DNA from: Propionibacteriales bacterium
GTDB lineage: Bacteria; Actinomycetota; Actinomycetes; Propionibacteriales; Nocardioidaceae
Reading direction: 5' to 3'
NCBI GenBank assembly: GCA_026392415.1
Contig: JAPLCC010000048.1
Location: forward strand, 51,678-115,677
DNA length: 64,000 nucleotides
The notes below the pieces were generated by a model. That model was not told the origin of the DNA. It saw only the letters and a program-made list of their open reading frames with translations, and searched no databases. Positions within the stretch are counted from its first letter, which is position 1, and every line of letters starts with the position of its first letter. Shown here one piece after another: positions 9,185-17,715 of the stretch. A program made the translations under genes and the position numbers.

Positions 9185-10084
9185 ATGGCTGCGATCAGTG
9201 CTCGGAACCTGACCAAGACCTACGGCGACCTCGTCGCCGTCGATGGCGTGTCCCTGGAGGTCGACGACGGTGAGTTCGTCGGCGTGCTCGGTCCGAACGG
9301 TGCCGGCAAGACGACGCTGCTGGAGATGCTCGAGGGACTGAGGCGACCGGACGGTGGCGATGTCGAGGTCTTCAGTGAGCCGGTCTGGCCCCGCAATGCG
9401 CGGCTCCAGACCCGGATCGGCGTCCAGCTCCAGGCATCGTCGTTCTTCGAACGACTGACCGCACGCGAGCAGATCCGAACCTTTGCCAGCTTGTACGGCG
9501 TCGGGCCCGGCCCCGCTGACGACTGGCTCGAGCGGGTCGGGCTCACCGACAAGGCCGACACCCGCGTCGAGGACCTGTCGGGCGGTCAGGCCCAGCGGCT
9601 GTCCATCGCGTGCGCGCTGGTGCACGACCCCGAGCTGGTCTTCCTCGACGAGCCGACGGCGGCCCTGGATCCGCAGGCGCGTCGCAACCTGTGGGACCTG
9701 TTGTCATCGATCAACGACAGCGGGCGGACCGTCGTCCTGACGACCCATTACATGGACGAGGCTGAGGTGCTCTGCGATCGGGTGGCCGTCATGGACCACG
9801 GCAGGATCCTGCAGTTCGACACCCCGGCAGCGCTGGTCCGCGGGCTCGACGCCCCGGCCCGGATCACCGTCGGGCCGGGCACCTTGACGACGGAGCAGGC
9901 GGCGGCGATCCCCGGAGTCACGGAGACCGCGGACTCCGTCGACGGTGTGGTGCTCGTGACCCGCGACCCGGCCGGCGTGGTCGCGGCCCTGGCTGAGGGG
10001 CACCACCTCGACGGCGTGAAGGTGCAGACGGGCACGCTCGAGGACGTCTTCCTGTCCCTGACCGGACGGGAGTATCGCGCGTGA
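9185..10084 (+). CDS. ABC transporter ATP-binding protein (exporter type)
   Basis: A 299-residue ATPase of an ABC-2 type exporter. It has Walker A LGPNGAGKTT, the Q-loop region GVQLQASSFFERLT, the signature LSGGQAQRLSIA, Walker B LVFLDEPTAALDP and the switch histidine in VVLTTHYMDEAEVLC. A C-terminal regulatory segment of about 80 residues follows, as in daunorubicin-type DrrA ATPases. ATG 9185 is likely leaderless: TAGGGT at 9171-9176 is 8 nt upstream. The stop overlaps the permease start (GTGA at 10081-10084), so the two subunits are co-translated. The substrate cannot be told from sequence; drug, lipid or polysaccharide export are all possible. Confidence 0.93.
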   Translation: MAAISARNLTKTYGDLVAVDGVSLEVDDGEFVGVLGPNGAGKTTLLEMLEGLRRPDGGDVEVFSEPVWPRNARLQTRIGVQLQASSFFERLTAREQIRTFASLYGVGPGPADDWLERVGLTDKADTRVEDLSGGQAQRLSIACALVHDPELVFLDEPTAALDPQARRNLWDLLSSINDSGRTVVLTTHYMDEAEVLCDRVAVMDHGRILQFDTPAALVRGLDAPARITVGPGTLTTEQAAAIPGVTETADSVDGVVLVTRDPAGVVAALAEGHHLDGVKVQTGTLEDVFLSLTGREYRA

Positions 10085-11151
10085 GCACCCGTGGCCCGTT
10101 CTGGGCGCTCTCGATCGCCATCCTGCGGGGGTTCCTGCGCGACCGTGGCGCCGTCTTCTTCGCGATCATCTTCCCGTTGATGTTTCTCGTGCTCTTCGGT
10201 GGACTGCTCGCGAACCAGGACCAGTCGAAGGTGGACCTGATCCAGATCGGTTCGGTGCCCCTGGTCGACGACCTGCCCGACGACGCCCGGGGCGCGTTCG
10301 ACGCGACGTTCGAGGTGTCCGAGAAGGACGACCGCGCAGCAGCCCTCGAGGAGGTGCGCAAGGGCGACGCCGACGTCGCGATCGAGCAGCGGGGTGACCG
10401 CCTGATCGCCCACTACACGCAGACCGACGCCGTCAAGGCCGCGGTCACCCAGGGCACCCTGCGCGCGTTCGTCGACGGAGCCAACGTCGCGGCCACGGGA
10501 CAGGAACCGCGTTTCACGTTCGAGCCCGAGAGCGTCGAGGACGACTCGCTCACCGTGATCCAGTTCGTGACTCCCGGGCTGCTCGGCTGGGCGGTGGCGA
10601 TGAGTGCGGCGTTCGGTGCGGCCGCGACCCTGCAGGGCTGGCGTCAGTCCAAACTGCTGCGGCGGCTCCAGCTCGCCCCGGTGTCCACGCGCACGATCGT
10701 CGCCGCACGGGTCACCGTGACGCTGCTGATCGCCCTGGGGCAGCTCGCGATCTTCCTGGGCCTGGGCGCGGCCGCGTTCGGGCTCACCCTGACCGGATCG
10801 TGGTGGATGGCCATCCCGCTCGTGGTCGTCGGCACCCTGTGCTTCATGGCGCTCGGCCTGCTGGCCGGTGCCCTGGCCAGGACGACGGAGGGTGCGGTGA
10901 ACCTCGCCAACTTCCTGGTCCTGCCCATGGCGTTCCTGAGCGGCTCGTTCTTCCCGCTCGACGCTGCGCCCCAGTGGATCCAGCGACTCTCGGACCTGTT
11001 GCCGTTGAAGCACCTGAACACCGGGATGCTCGACGTGATGGTCCGGGGCGAGGGCCCGTCAGCCGCGCTGGTGCCGCTGGCGATTCTCGCCGGGTTCGCC
11101 CTCGTGGTGACGGCGCTCGCTGCGCGACTGTTCCGGTGGGAAACCACCTGA
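10081..11151 (+). CDS. ABC-2 type permease
   Basis: A 356-residue membrane subunit partnering the preceding ATPase. It starts with GTG 10081, which overlaps the ATPase stop. One N-terminal helix (AVFFAIIFPLMFLVLFGGLLA) is followed by an extracytoplasmic region of about 140 residues and then five helices, the usual ABC2_membrane_3 layout. The signature-like segment FLVLPMAFLSGSFFPLDAAPQWIQ, near the fourth of these helices, is typical of DrrB-like permeases. With one permease gene the functional exporter would be a homodimer of this subunit with two ATPases. The substrate is unknown, and no biosynthetic genes nearby hint at it. Confidence 0.92.
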   Translation: MSTRGPFWALSIAILRGFLRDRGAVFFAIIFPLMFLVLFGGLLANQDQSKVDLIQIGSVPLVDDLPDDARGAFDATFEVSEKDDRAAALEEVRKGDADVAIEQRGDRLIAHYTQTDAVKAAVTQGTLRAFVDGANVAATGQEPRFTFEPESVEDDSLTVIQFVTPGLLGWAVAMSAAFGAAATLQGWRQSKLLRRLQLAPVSTRTIVAARVTVTLLIALGQLAIFLGLGAAAFGLTLTGSWWMAIPLVVVGTLCFMALGLLAGALARTTEGAVNLANFLVLPMAFLSGSFFPLDAAPQWIQRLSDLLPLKHLNTGMLDVMVRGEGPSAALVPLAILAGFALVVTALAARLFRWETT

Positions 11152-11223
11152 GCAGATTGACGGTGCTGCGGGTCGCCTGAACCAATAGGGTTGCCTCGCA
11201 CCCGACCGAGGAGATGGCACACC

Positions 11224-13224
11224 GTGTACGACATCACTGTGATCCTGGCGCAGCTCGCACTGATCATCGTCGTGGCCAGGCTGGCCGGTCTCGCCGCCGG
11301 CAAGGTCGGCATCCCGCCGGTCGTCGGGGAGATCTTCGCCGGAGTACTGCTCGGTCCCAGCCTGCTGGGCGAGAACATCAGCGGGCACCTGTTTCCCCTG
11401 GACACGCTGCCGTTCCTGAAGCTGCTCGCCAGCATCGGACTGGTCCTCTTCATGTTCGTGGTGGGACTTGAGCTCGACGTCTCGCTGGTCAAGGGCAGGG
11501 GCCGCGTCGCAGCTTCGGTGTCGGTCCTCTCGATCGCGCTGCCTTTCGCGATGGGCTTCGGACTCGCGCTGCTGCTGCAGGATCTGCGCTACCCGGGCGC
11601 CGATGTGGTCCCGTTCGCGCTGTTCATCGGTGCCGCGATGTCGATCACTGCCTTCCCGGTGCTCGCCCGCATCCTCACTGACCGTCGGATGAATCGCACG
11701 GAGACCGGCGGACTCGCACTGGCGTGCGCTGCCACCGACGACGTGCTCGCCTGGACGATGCTGGCAGTGGTCATCGGAATTGCCGGTGGAGAAGGTCACG
11801 GCCATGGCCCGGACTGGGTGATCTACCTGGCCTTCCCGTTCGTGTTGTTCGCGCTCTTCGTCGTACGGCCGATGCTGACCCGGCTCACTCGGATGTACCG
11901 CAAGGCCGGCGAGCTCACGCCGACGATCCTCGCCATCGTGCTGGTCGGGATGCTGGTGTTCTCTGCTGCGACGGAGTACCTCGGCGTGCACTACATCTTC
12001 GGTGCCTTCCTGTTCGGCGCGATCCTCCCGCACGAAGACGCCGCCCAACTGCGCCACGAGATCCTGGTCCGGCTCGAGCAGATCTCCGTGATCCTGCTGC
12101 TGCCCGTCTTCTTCCTCGTTGCGGGCCTGGACGTCAACATCCGCGGCCTGAGCGGGGAGAACCTGCTGCAACTGCTGGCGATTCTTGCCGTCGCGATCGT
12201 CGGGAAGTATGTCGGCGCCTACGTCGGTGCCCGCTCAGCGGGCGTGCCGCACTGGCAGGCGAACGCCCTGGGCATCTTGATGAACACCCGTGGCCTCACC
12301 GAGCTGGTCATCCTGGCCGTCGGCAAGGAACTGAACCTGCTCAGTGACGAGCTGTTCACGATGATGGTGGTGATGGCCCTCGTCACGACCGTGATGACCG
12401 GCCCGTTGCTGTCGTTCGCCTATCCCCGTCGGCGGGTGGCACGCGACATCGCCGAGGCAGAGCGGGCGGCGCTCGGCGACGAATCCGTGGACCGGATGCT
12501 CGTCCTGGCGCGCAACGGCCAGGACAACCGCGTCCTGCTGGATCTGGCCGTCGCGGCGCTCGCCGGGGCGAGCCCGGCCGAGGTCGTGATCACTGACCTC
12601 TCACCCCAGGGGCGGCCCCTGGAGGTCGGGAGCGGCATGTCGCTCGACCTCGCCGAGATGGCGGCGTCCATGGAGCGCCAACAGGTGCTGGTCAAGCGTG
12701 GCGAAGAGCTGGGCGTGCCGGTCCGCGTCATCGCACACCCGAGCGCCGACGTGGTCCAGGACCTCGTCGAGCTCAATGCCGTCCTGCGCCCGCAAGGCCT
12801 CGTCGCCTGGTCCGACGATCCGGCGCTGGACGCGGTCGTGGCGGCCAACGAGTCGCCGGTGGCGGTGGTGCCCGCAGGCACGCCGCTCCCGGATGCCGAT
12901 GCAGCCGTCGTCGCGCACTGGTCCGGCGAGATCAACGGGGAGGCTGCTGTCGTGCTCGGCGCCCGGATCGCACTCTCGCGGGGCACGACCCTGGATCTGC
13001 GCGGAGAAGGCGGTCGTCGGCTGGCCGCGGTGCGCAACACCTTGGCCGAGCGGGGCGTCCGTCTCGCCGAGCCCGGGGCCGACGCCGGCCCACTGGCCGC
13101 CGTACCGACCGAGCTCGGTTCGTTCACGTCCTCGGGTACCCCCGGCATCCGGGTGCGCGCCGAACTCGACGCGGCACCGGTCGACTTCGCCGTCGTGCCG
13201 CTGGGCGCGATGGTTGGCGCCTGA
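11224..13224 (+). CDS. Kef-type cation:proton antiporter with C-terminal USP-like tail
   Basis: A 666-residue protein whose first 400 residues form a CPA2-family monovalent cation:proton antiporter domain with about 12 helices (GIPPVVGEIFAGVLLGPSLL; LFMFVVGLELD; ACAATDDVLAWTMLAV). The TDD pair in the last segment is the expected ion-binding aspartate site. The remaining 260 residues are soluble and look like universal-stress-protein-type alpha/beta repeats (DRMLVLARNGQDNRVLLDLA) rather than the RCK/TrkA domain found in KefB/C. GTG 11224 is selected because GAGGAG lies 12 nt upstream; TAGGGT at 11186-11191 is a likely -10. A strong terminator hairpin follows. Its likely role is potassium or sodium efflux and pH homeostasis. 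Confidence 0.9.
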   Translation: MYDITVILAQLALIIVVARLAGLAAGKVGIPPVVGEIFAGVLLGPSLLGENISGHLFPLDTLPFLKLLASIGLVLFMFVVGLELDVSLVKGRGRVAASVSVLSIALPFAMGFGLALLLQDLRYPGADVVPFALFIGAAMSITAFPVLARILTDRRMNRTETGGLALACAATDDVLAWTMLAVVIGIAGGEGHGHGPDWVIYLAFPFVLFALFVVRPMLTRLTRMYRKAGELTPTILAIVLVGMLVFSAATEYLGVHYIFGAFLFGAILPHEDAAQLRHEILVRLEQISVILLLPVFFLVAGLDVNIRGLSGENLLQLLAILAVAIVGKYVGAYVGARSAGVPHWQANALGILMNTRGLTELVILAVGKELNLLSDELFTMMVVMALVTTVMTGPLLSFAYPRRRVARDIAEAERAALGDESVDRMLVLARNGQDNRVLLDLAVAALAGASPAEVVITDLSPQGRPLEVGSGMSLDLAEMAASMERQQVLVKRGEELGVPVRVIAHPSADVVQDLVELNAVLRPQGLVAWSDDPALDAVVAANESPVAVVPAGTPLPDADAAVVAHWSGEINGEAAVVLGARIALSRGTTLDLRGEGGRRLAAVRNTLAERGVRLAEPGADAGPLAAVPTELGSFTSSGTPGIRVRAELDAAPVDFAVVPLGAMVGA

Positions 13225-13242
13225 ACGACACCGGACGACAGG

Positions 13243-13269
13243 ACGGCCCGACGCTCAGCGTCGGGCCGT
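13243..13269. terminator. Terminator hairpin between antiporter and FHA genes
   Basis: A perfect 12-bp stem (ACGGCCCGACGC with its complement) closes a 3-nt loop. It lies between two convergent genes, 19 nt after the antiporter stop and 18 nt beyond the FHA gene's stop, and can serve both strands. The poly-T tail is weak. Confidence 0.8.
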
Positions 13270-13286
13270 TCCGTGTTGGTGCTGAA

Positions 13287-14615
13287 TCAGCTCGAACTTC
13301 CGGCGTGGGTGTTGAAGGCCAGCGTCCGGTGGCCGATCCGCACGCGCGTTCCCTGGACCAGGACCTGCTCGGCGCCCGGAGGCATCCGCACCCAGTCCGG
13401 CGTCTTCGGCACGTGGACGAAGGTGCCGTTGGTGGAGTTGTTGTCGATCAGGACGACGTCCCAGCCGCGCATCTCGAGGCGCGCGTGCACCCGGGAGACC
13501 TGGTTGGACTGGTCGATGATCGGCAACGGACGGAAGTCACCCGCGTGGATGCGCTCGTCGCCGCTCGGGTCGCGTCCCAGCAGGTACGGCGTGTCGAGCT
13601 GGAAGACCGAGCCGTCGTCGAGCACGATCACGCCCAGCGGCGGCCGTGAGCCGTTCACGAGGACGGGCGTCTGCTGCACCATGTTGATGCCGCAGACCGC
13701 GCAGAAGAGCACCCGAGGATCATTGAAGTGGCGGTTCTTGCAGTAGACGCCGCGGACCTGCTCGCTCGGGCTGTCCTCCATGACCTGGTCGGCGTGCTCG
13801 ACGATCGGGAGCGGTTCGAAGTCGTCCATGTCGTCGTCGACTTCGCTGATCAGCACCGACTGGAAGCTGACCTGCTCGTCGGGTGGAACGGGAGGCAGCG
13901 GGCGGCCAGCAGGCGCTGCTGCGACGACCGGCTCCGGCACTGCCGCAACCACCGGGGGTGCGGGCGGAGCCGCTGCCTCGGGCGTGGCCGGTGCCTGCGC
14001 GTGCAGGTGGTCCTGCGCGTCGTCATGACCATGGCCGTGCCCGTGGTCGTCGGTCATCGCCGCCGCGTCATCGGCCATCATCTGCTCGCTCATGGCGGCG
14101 GGCTCGGACATCACCATCATGCTGTCGCCCGCATCCGAGGGCACGGCGAACGATCCGGCCGGGACGACACCGCCGTCGAGCCGGTACGTCGAGCCCTGGG
14201 CGGGAGCGGCGGCGCCGGTCATCGTGACGGTCACCGATTCGACCGGCCACGGGATCAGGCGCTCGACCCACGCCAGGGAGTCGGCACCCGAGATCTTCTG
14301 GTCGTTGACGGTCACCGTGACGTCGCCGTCGACGAAGACGGCCAGGCCGGTCGTGTGCGGCGCCAGCGCTGCGAAGCCGGGGGACTGCTCGACGGCCGTG
14401 GACAACATCAGGGCGTAGCCGCGGACCAGTTGACGTCCCTGTCCGCCGTTGGCGGCCACCATCTGGGCGTGCTCCAGGTAGGGCTTGACCACGCTCGGGT
14501 CGTCGGACCCGACGAGCAGGACGACGGGACCGATGCGGGCGAGGGTGCCCTCGCCGGGGCCGGGCACGACGGTCGCGCGCGACCAGTCCTCGGCAGACGT
14601 GGCGGGCATGGGCAT
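13287..14615 (-). CDS. Zn-ribbon/FHA domain protein of the signalling island
   Basis: A 442-residue cytoplasmic protein. The N-terminal 160 residues are an unassigned alpha/beta domain. A low-complexity linker follows, with a His-rich stretch (HGHGHGHDDAQDHLH) that could bind metal. Next is a Cys/His ribbon (C-x3-H-x8-C-x2-C, about residues 290-312), then an FHA domain from about 343 with YLLGRDPSGDE, SRVHARLE and NSTNGTFV, the residues that bind phosphothreonine. Its likely role is to read phosphorylation by the kinases encoded nearby. ATG 14615 overlaps the membrane-protein stop (TGATG), so translation is coupled. It is the last gene of the reverse unit flavoprotein - membrane protein - FHA. 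Confidence 0.88.
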   Translation of the reverse strand: MPMPATSAEDWSRATVVPGPGEGTLARIGPVVLLVGSDDPSVVKPYLEHAQMVAANGGQGRQLVRGYALMLSTAVEQSPGFAALAPHTTGLAVFVDGDVTVTVNDQKISGADSLAWVERLIPWPVESVTVTMTGAAAPAQGSTYRLDGGVVPAGSFAVPSDAGDSMMVMSEPAAMSEQMMADDAAAMTDDHGHGHGHDDAQDHLHAQAPATPEAAAPPAPPVVAAVPEPVVAAAPAGRPLPPVPPDEQVSFQSVLISEVDDDMDDFEPLPIVEHADQVMEDSPSEQVRGVYCKNRHFNDPRVLFCAVCGINMVQQTPVLVNGSRPPLGVIVLDDGSVFQLDTPYLLGRDPSGDERIHAGDFRPLPIIDQSNQVSRVHARLEMRGWDVVLIDNNSTNGTFVHVPKTPDWVRMPPGAEQVLVQGTRVRIGHRTLAFNTHAGSSS

Positions 14616-15043
14616 CAGATGATCCTTCCACCGAAGAAGCGCCACCGGATGAACGGAACGCGCATGGGTCCGTTGGTCCAGATCCAGACCACGAACCAGA
14701 TGACCGAGAAGTCGATGAAGAAGGCCCAGAACGGCACGCTGTCGGCGTCGATCCCGGGCACGGCGCCGATGTCGACGAGCAACCAGACGAGCGCGCCTTC
14801 ATTGATCGCGGTGATCAGGCCGAACATCGTCGGCCAGTCCTTCTCCCACCGGAACTGCTGGATCCCGTGGTAGATGAGCTCCCAGATGATCCCGAGCACC
14901 AGCACCGTCGCGAGGATGATGTAGGTGGTCTTGTAGTCCGGGTCGTCCGGCAGGATCGGGGTCAGGACCAGGGTGATCAGCCCGCCGAAGACGACGAGCA
15001 TGAAGATCCGGGTCTGCAGCCGACCGTTGAGGGTGGGCAACAT
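14615..15043 (-). CDS. Four-helix membrane protein of the signalling island
   Basis: A 142-residue protein with four predicted transmembrane helices (IFMLVVFGGLITLVLTPIL; YIILATVLVLGIIWELIYHG; FGLITAINEGALVWLLVDIG; FFIDFSVIWFVVWIW). It ends with the basic segment MRVPFIRWRFFGG. ATG 15043 has GGAGG at the proper distance. No family name comes to mind. Its position, tightly coupled between an FAD-type oxidoreductase gene and an FHA gene, suggests a membrane partner of the same system; charged residues within helices (E, H, D) may be functional. The role is inferred only from the neighbourhood. Confidence 0.8.
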   Translation of the reverse strand: MLPTLNGRLQTRIFMLVVFGGLITLVLTPILPDDPDYKTTYIILATVLVLGIIWELIYHGIQQFRWEKDWPTMFGLITAINEGALVWLLVDIGAVPGIDADSVPFWAFFIDFSVIWFVVWIWTNGPMRVPFIRWRFFGGRII

Positions 15044-15099
15044 CAGCGGCCTCCGCAGGGGGTGGGGGTCGGGGGAGTCGTGGTCAGGGCGGGGCTCAC
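15043..15099 (-). CDS. Possible 18-residue coupling peptide
   Basis: A tiny frame (GTG 15099 to TGA 15043-15045) reads VSPALTTTPPTPTPCGGR. Its GTG overlaps the oxidoreductase stop (GTGA) and its own stop overlaps the membrane-protein start (TGATG), bridging the gap exactly. It may carry ribosomes between the two genes. Alternatively this is chance in a Pro/Thr-rich spacer. Confidence 0.25.
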   Translation of the reverse strand: MSPALTTTPPTPTPCGGR

Positions 15100-16712
15100 G
15101 GTGCGCTCCCCGCCAGCCACTTCCACCACTGCACGGTGGAGCGGACCGGTCCGATCCGCTTGCCGAACCCGCGCTTGCGCAGATCGGCCTGGATCTCCTG
15201 CGCGGCGACCTGCAGCCCCAGGAACGTGTCGACGCCCGGGAAGTAGCCACCGAGGGTCGAGGACCCGGAGGCGTACATCGCGCCGGCACCGGACGCCGTA
15301 CCGATGAGCTCGAAGGAGCGGTCGACGTTGAGCCGGCCGACCGGGTTCCGGGTGACCCCGCCGTGCTCGAGCAGGTCCTTGAGCAGGCGGTGCTCGGCGA
15401 TGTCGGCTTCCAGGCCCGTGCAGTCGATGACGAAGTCGGCCTCGATCGGGATGGTGCCCTGGGCGGTGCGGACCTGGTTGACGATCCGCTCGCCGTTCGG
15501 CTGCATGTCCTCGACCGCACCGACGACGCAGGTGTACCAGCCCTCGCGCCGGCCCTGGTTCATCTGCTTCTGCCACAGCTTGCGCCACGGGGTGTTGGTG
15601 CCGCCCATCCGCTTGTAGATCTCGGCGCGCTGTTCGCCGTCGAGCTTGCGGACCTGGGCCTTGAGCTGGCCGCCCCACACCGACTTCGGGTAGTTGAAGC
15701 CCTGGTAGGCCCAGCCGTCACCGCCACGACGGCGCATGAACATCCGTGGCTTGCCGCCACCCGGACGCGGGTCGCCCTCGTTGCCGTAGCCGTCGTTGGG
15801 GCCGTTGATGTAGGTCCGGAACAGGTGCACGATGTTGGTCTGCGCACCGTGCAGCAGCCGGTCGTCCATCAGGCGCTGGAGCACGCGCGAGGCCACGATG
15901 CCGCCGCCGCGCACGACGACCGTGCTCGGGACCTGCATGAGTCGCTCGTAGACGTGCTCGTGCGCCTCGTAGGCGTTGACGATGTGGCGGTAGTCGTTGT
16001 TCTCGGTGCGGTAGCGCTGGAGCTCGGGGAGGAACTTGAGCCCGGGGTAGCCCACGGCGACGTGGACGTACTGCGACCGGAAGGCCACGCGCTTGGTGGC
16101 CGAGGCGCCCTCGGGCGGCGTCAGGATCGTGAAGTAGCCGCCGCCGTAGCGTCGGCGTACGACGCGAACGAGGCCCTTGACCAGCATCTCGTCGTACCCG
16201 ATCCGGTTCTTCTCCCGCTCGAGCTGCTCGAACGCGTTCCCGGCCTTGGGTGTGTAGTAGTCGGCGAAGATCGGCTCGCTGAACAGCTGCCAGAGGATCT
16301 TGAGATTGAACTTCCGCACGCCCTCGGCGAAGCCGTACGACGGGAAGCCCCAGATGTTGTCCGGGCGCGACGCCGAGTCGGAGCGAAGTCGTTCGGGTCG
16401 CGGCACCTGGGAGACACGGGTGAGGTACTCGTAGGTCTGCCACGGCTTGTCGAGTGCACCGAGCACCCGGATCTGCGAGGTGGGCACGCCTGCGATGCGC
16501 AGGTAGTCGACGGTCACGAAGCTGCCGATGCCCGAACCGACGGTCACGAAGGGGACGTCGATGATCGGAATGCCTGCCCCCGCGACCATCTCGTCGGTCC
16601 AGAAGTCGGTCTCGAGCAGCTGGTCGGTGAGGTCGCCCGTGATGGCCTGCGCCGGAAGGTACGTCGACGGGTCGGTGCTGGGCACCACGGATGCTGCAGA
16701 GGGCTCGATCAA
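15096..16712 (-). CDS. Flavoprotein-like FAD/NAD(P)-binding oxidoreductase
   Basis: A 538-residue protein with two dinucleotide-binding signatures. The first is VTVGSGIGSFVTVDYLRIAG near residue 52. The second is TVVVRGGGIVASRVLQRLM near residue 270. A late ADFVIDCTGLEAD segment is typical of the NAD(P)/FAD return strand. The architecture resembles flavin monooxygenases and pyridine-nucleotide oxidoreductases, but no substrate family is recognisable. TTG 16712 is chosen because a perfect AGGAGG sits just upstream. It is the first gene of the reverse unit ending in the FHA protein and is divergent from a kinase gene. A redox enzyme wired into a kinase/FHA island suggests redox sensing or a modified small molecule; this is inference. 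Confidence 0.75.
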   Translation of the reverse strand: MIEPSAASVVPSTDPSTYLPAQAITGDLTDQLLETDFWTDEMVAGAGIPIIDVPFVTVGSGIGSFVTVDYLRIAGVPTSQIRVLGALDKPWQTYEYLTRVSQVPRPERLRSDSASRPDNIWGFPSYGFAEGVRKFNLKILWQLFSEPIFADYYTPKAGNAFEQLEREKNRIGYDEMLVKGLVRVVRRRYGGGYFTILTPPEGASATKRVAFRSQYVHVAVGYPGLKFLPELQRYRTENNDYRHIVNAYEAHEHVYERLMQVPSTVVVRGGGIVASRVLQRLMDDRLLHGAQTNIVHLFRTYINGPNDGYGNEGDPRPGGGKPRMFMRRRGGDGWAYQGFNYPKSVWGGQLKAQVRKLDGEQRAEIYKRMGGTNTPWRKLWQKQMNQGRREGWYTCVVGAVEDMQPNGERIVNQVRTAQGTIPIEADFVIDCTGLEADIAEHRLLKDLLEHGGVTRNPVGRLNVDRSFELIGTASGAGAMYASGSSTLGGYFPGVDTFLGLQVAAQEIQADLRKRGFGKRIGPVRSTVQWWKWLAGSAP

Positions 16713-16892
16713 CGTGCCTCCTAGGTCGCTGAATGCGTGCGGAACGCTACACCCGGTACCCGATGCCGCGCTTCCCGAATCCTTGCACTTCGGGGCGCTT
16801 CATTGAGAGGTTTCTGGGTGTTGGTTCGGTGGCATCGTGCCATGCTGGAGCCCGGTCGCGCCGCGGCCTGCCCGACTGTCATGGAGGATCGA

Positions 16893-17705
16893 GTGCAGGG
16901 AATCGCTGATTACGAGTTCGTGCGCCCCTTGGGCGAGTCGAACTACGGCACGAACTACCTCTCGAAGGCTCCGGCTCGGCTGGGCATCGGGGCCCAGGAA
17001 GTCGTCGTCAAGGTGATCGCCGGTCCGACGTCCGACGACGCCTTCCGCCGCGCGACCCGCGAGCTCAAGCACTTCAGCGTCGCGGACTCCGATCGCCTGG
17101 TGGCTGTCTACGACGCCGGTCGCCACGGCGGCGCCTTCTACTACGCGATGGAGTACCTCCCGCACGGCTCGCTCGAGAACCCGCACGTGGAGATCGGCAC
17201 CGGCCGCAGGGTGGCTGCCGTTCGGGATGCCGCGTTGGCTGCGCACGCACTCCACGAGCGCGGCATCGCGCACCGCGACATCAAGCCCGCCAACATCCTG
17301 CTCGCCGACGACGGCGGCCGCCTGGCCGATCTGGGGCTGTCCCAGCTGCTCTCGCCCGGCATGGTCACGACCGGCCTGGGCCAGATCGGTCTCGAGTTCA
17401 CCGACCCGGCGATCATGCTGGGCGCACAGGCGTCGCGGGCCAGCGACATCTGGTCGCTCGGTGCGTCCCTGCACTTCGCGATCACCGGCAAGGGCGTCTA
17501 CGGCGACCTGAAGGGCACCGAGCCGTTGCTGCTGGTGCGCTCGATCCTCGCGTCCCAGCCGACCCTCTCCGATTCCCTCTCCGCCGAGGCGCGGACGCTG
17601 ATCCAGTCCTGCCTGAACGCCGACGTCGCTGCCCGCCCGCGCACCGCCGCGGAGGTCGCCGAACGCGCTTCGGGTCTGGCCACTGAACTCGGCTCCCCGG
17701 TCTGA
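16893..17705 (+). CDS. Serine/threonine protein kinase (compact, soluble)
   Basis: A 270-residue Hanks-type kinase consisting of little more than the catalytic domain. Landmarks are the Gly-rich loop LGESNYGTNYLSKA, Lys40 in VVVKVI, Glu57, the catalytic loop HRDIKPANILL (residues 127-137), a DLG in place of DFG (146-148) and SDIWSLGASLHFAITG. The usual APE is replaced by DPA. It has no transmembrane helix or PASTA repeats. GTG 16893 is preferred over ATG 16881 because GGAGG (16883-16887) is ideally placed for it. The stop is followed 10 nt later by the membrane-anchored gene, forming a two-gene unit divergent from the oxidoreductase gene. Probable targets are the FHA partners of the island. 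Confidence 0.9.
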   Translation: MQGIADYEFVRPLGESNYGTNYLSKAPARLGIGAQEVVVKVIAGPTSDDAFRRATRELKHFSVADSDRLVAVYDAGRHGGAFYYAMEYLPHGSLENPHVEIGTGRRVAAVRDAALAAHALHERGIAHRDIKPANILLADDGGRLADLGLSQLLSPGMVTTGLGQIGLEFTDPAIMLGAQASRASDIWSLGASLHFAITGKGVYGDLKGTEPLLLVRSILASQPTLSDSLSAEARTLIQSCLNADVAARPRTAAEVAERASGLATELGSPV

Positions 17706-17715
17706 GGGCGCCGGC

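Noticed and set aside
14973..16724. 583-codon forward frame opposite the oxidoreductase
   Set aside because: Antisense shadow without domain signatures.
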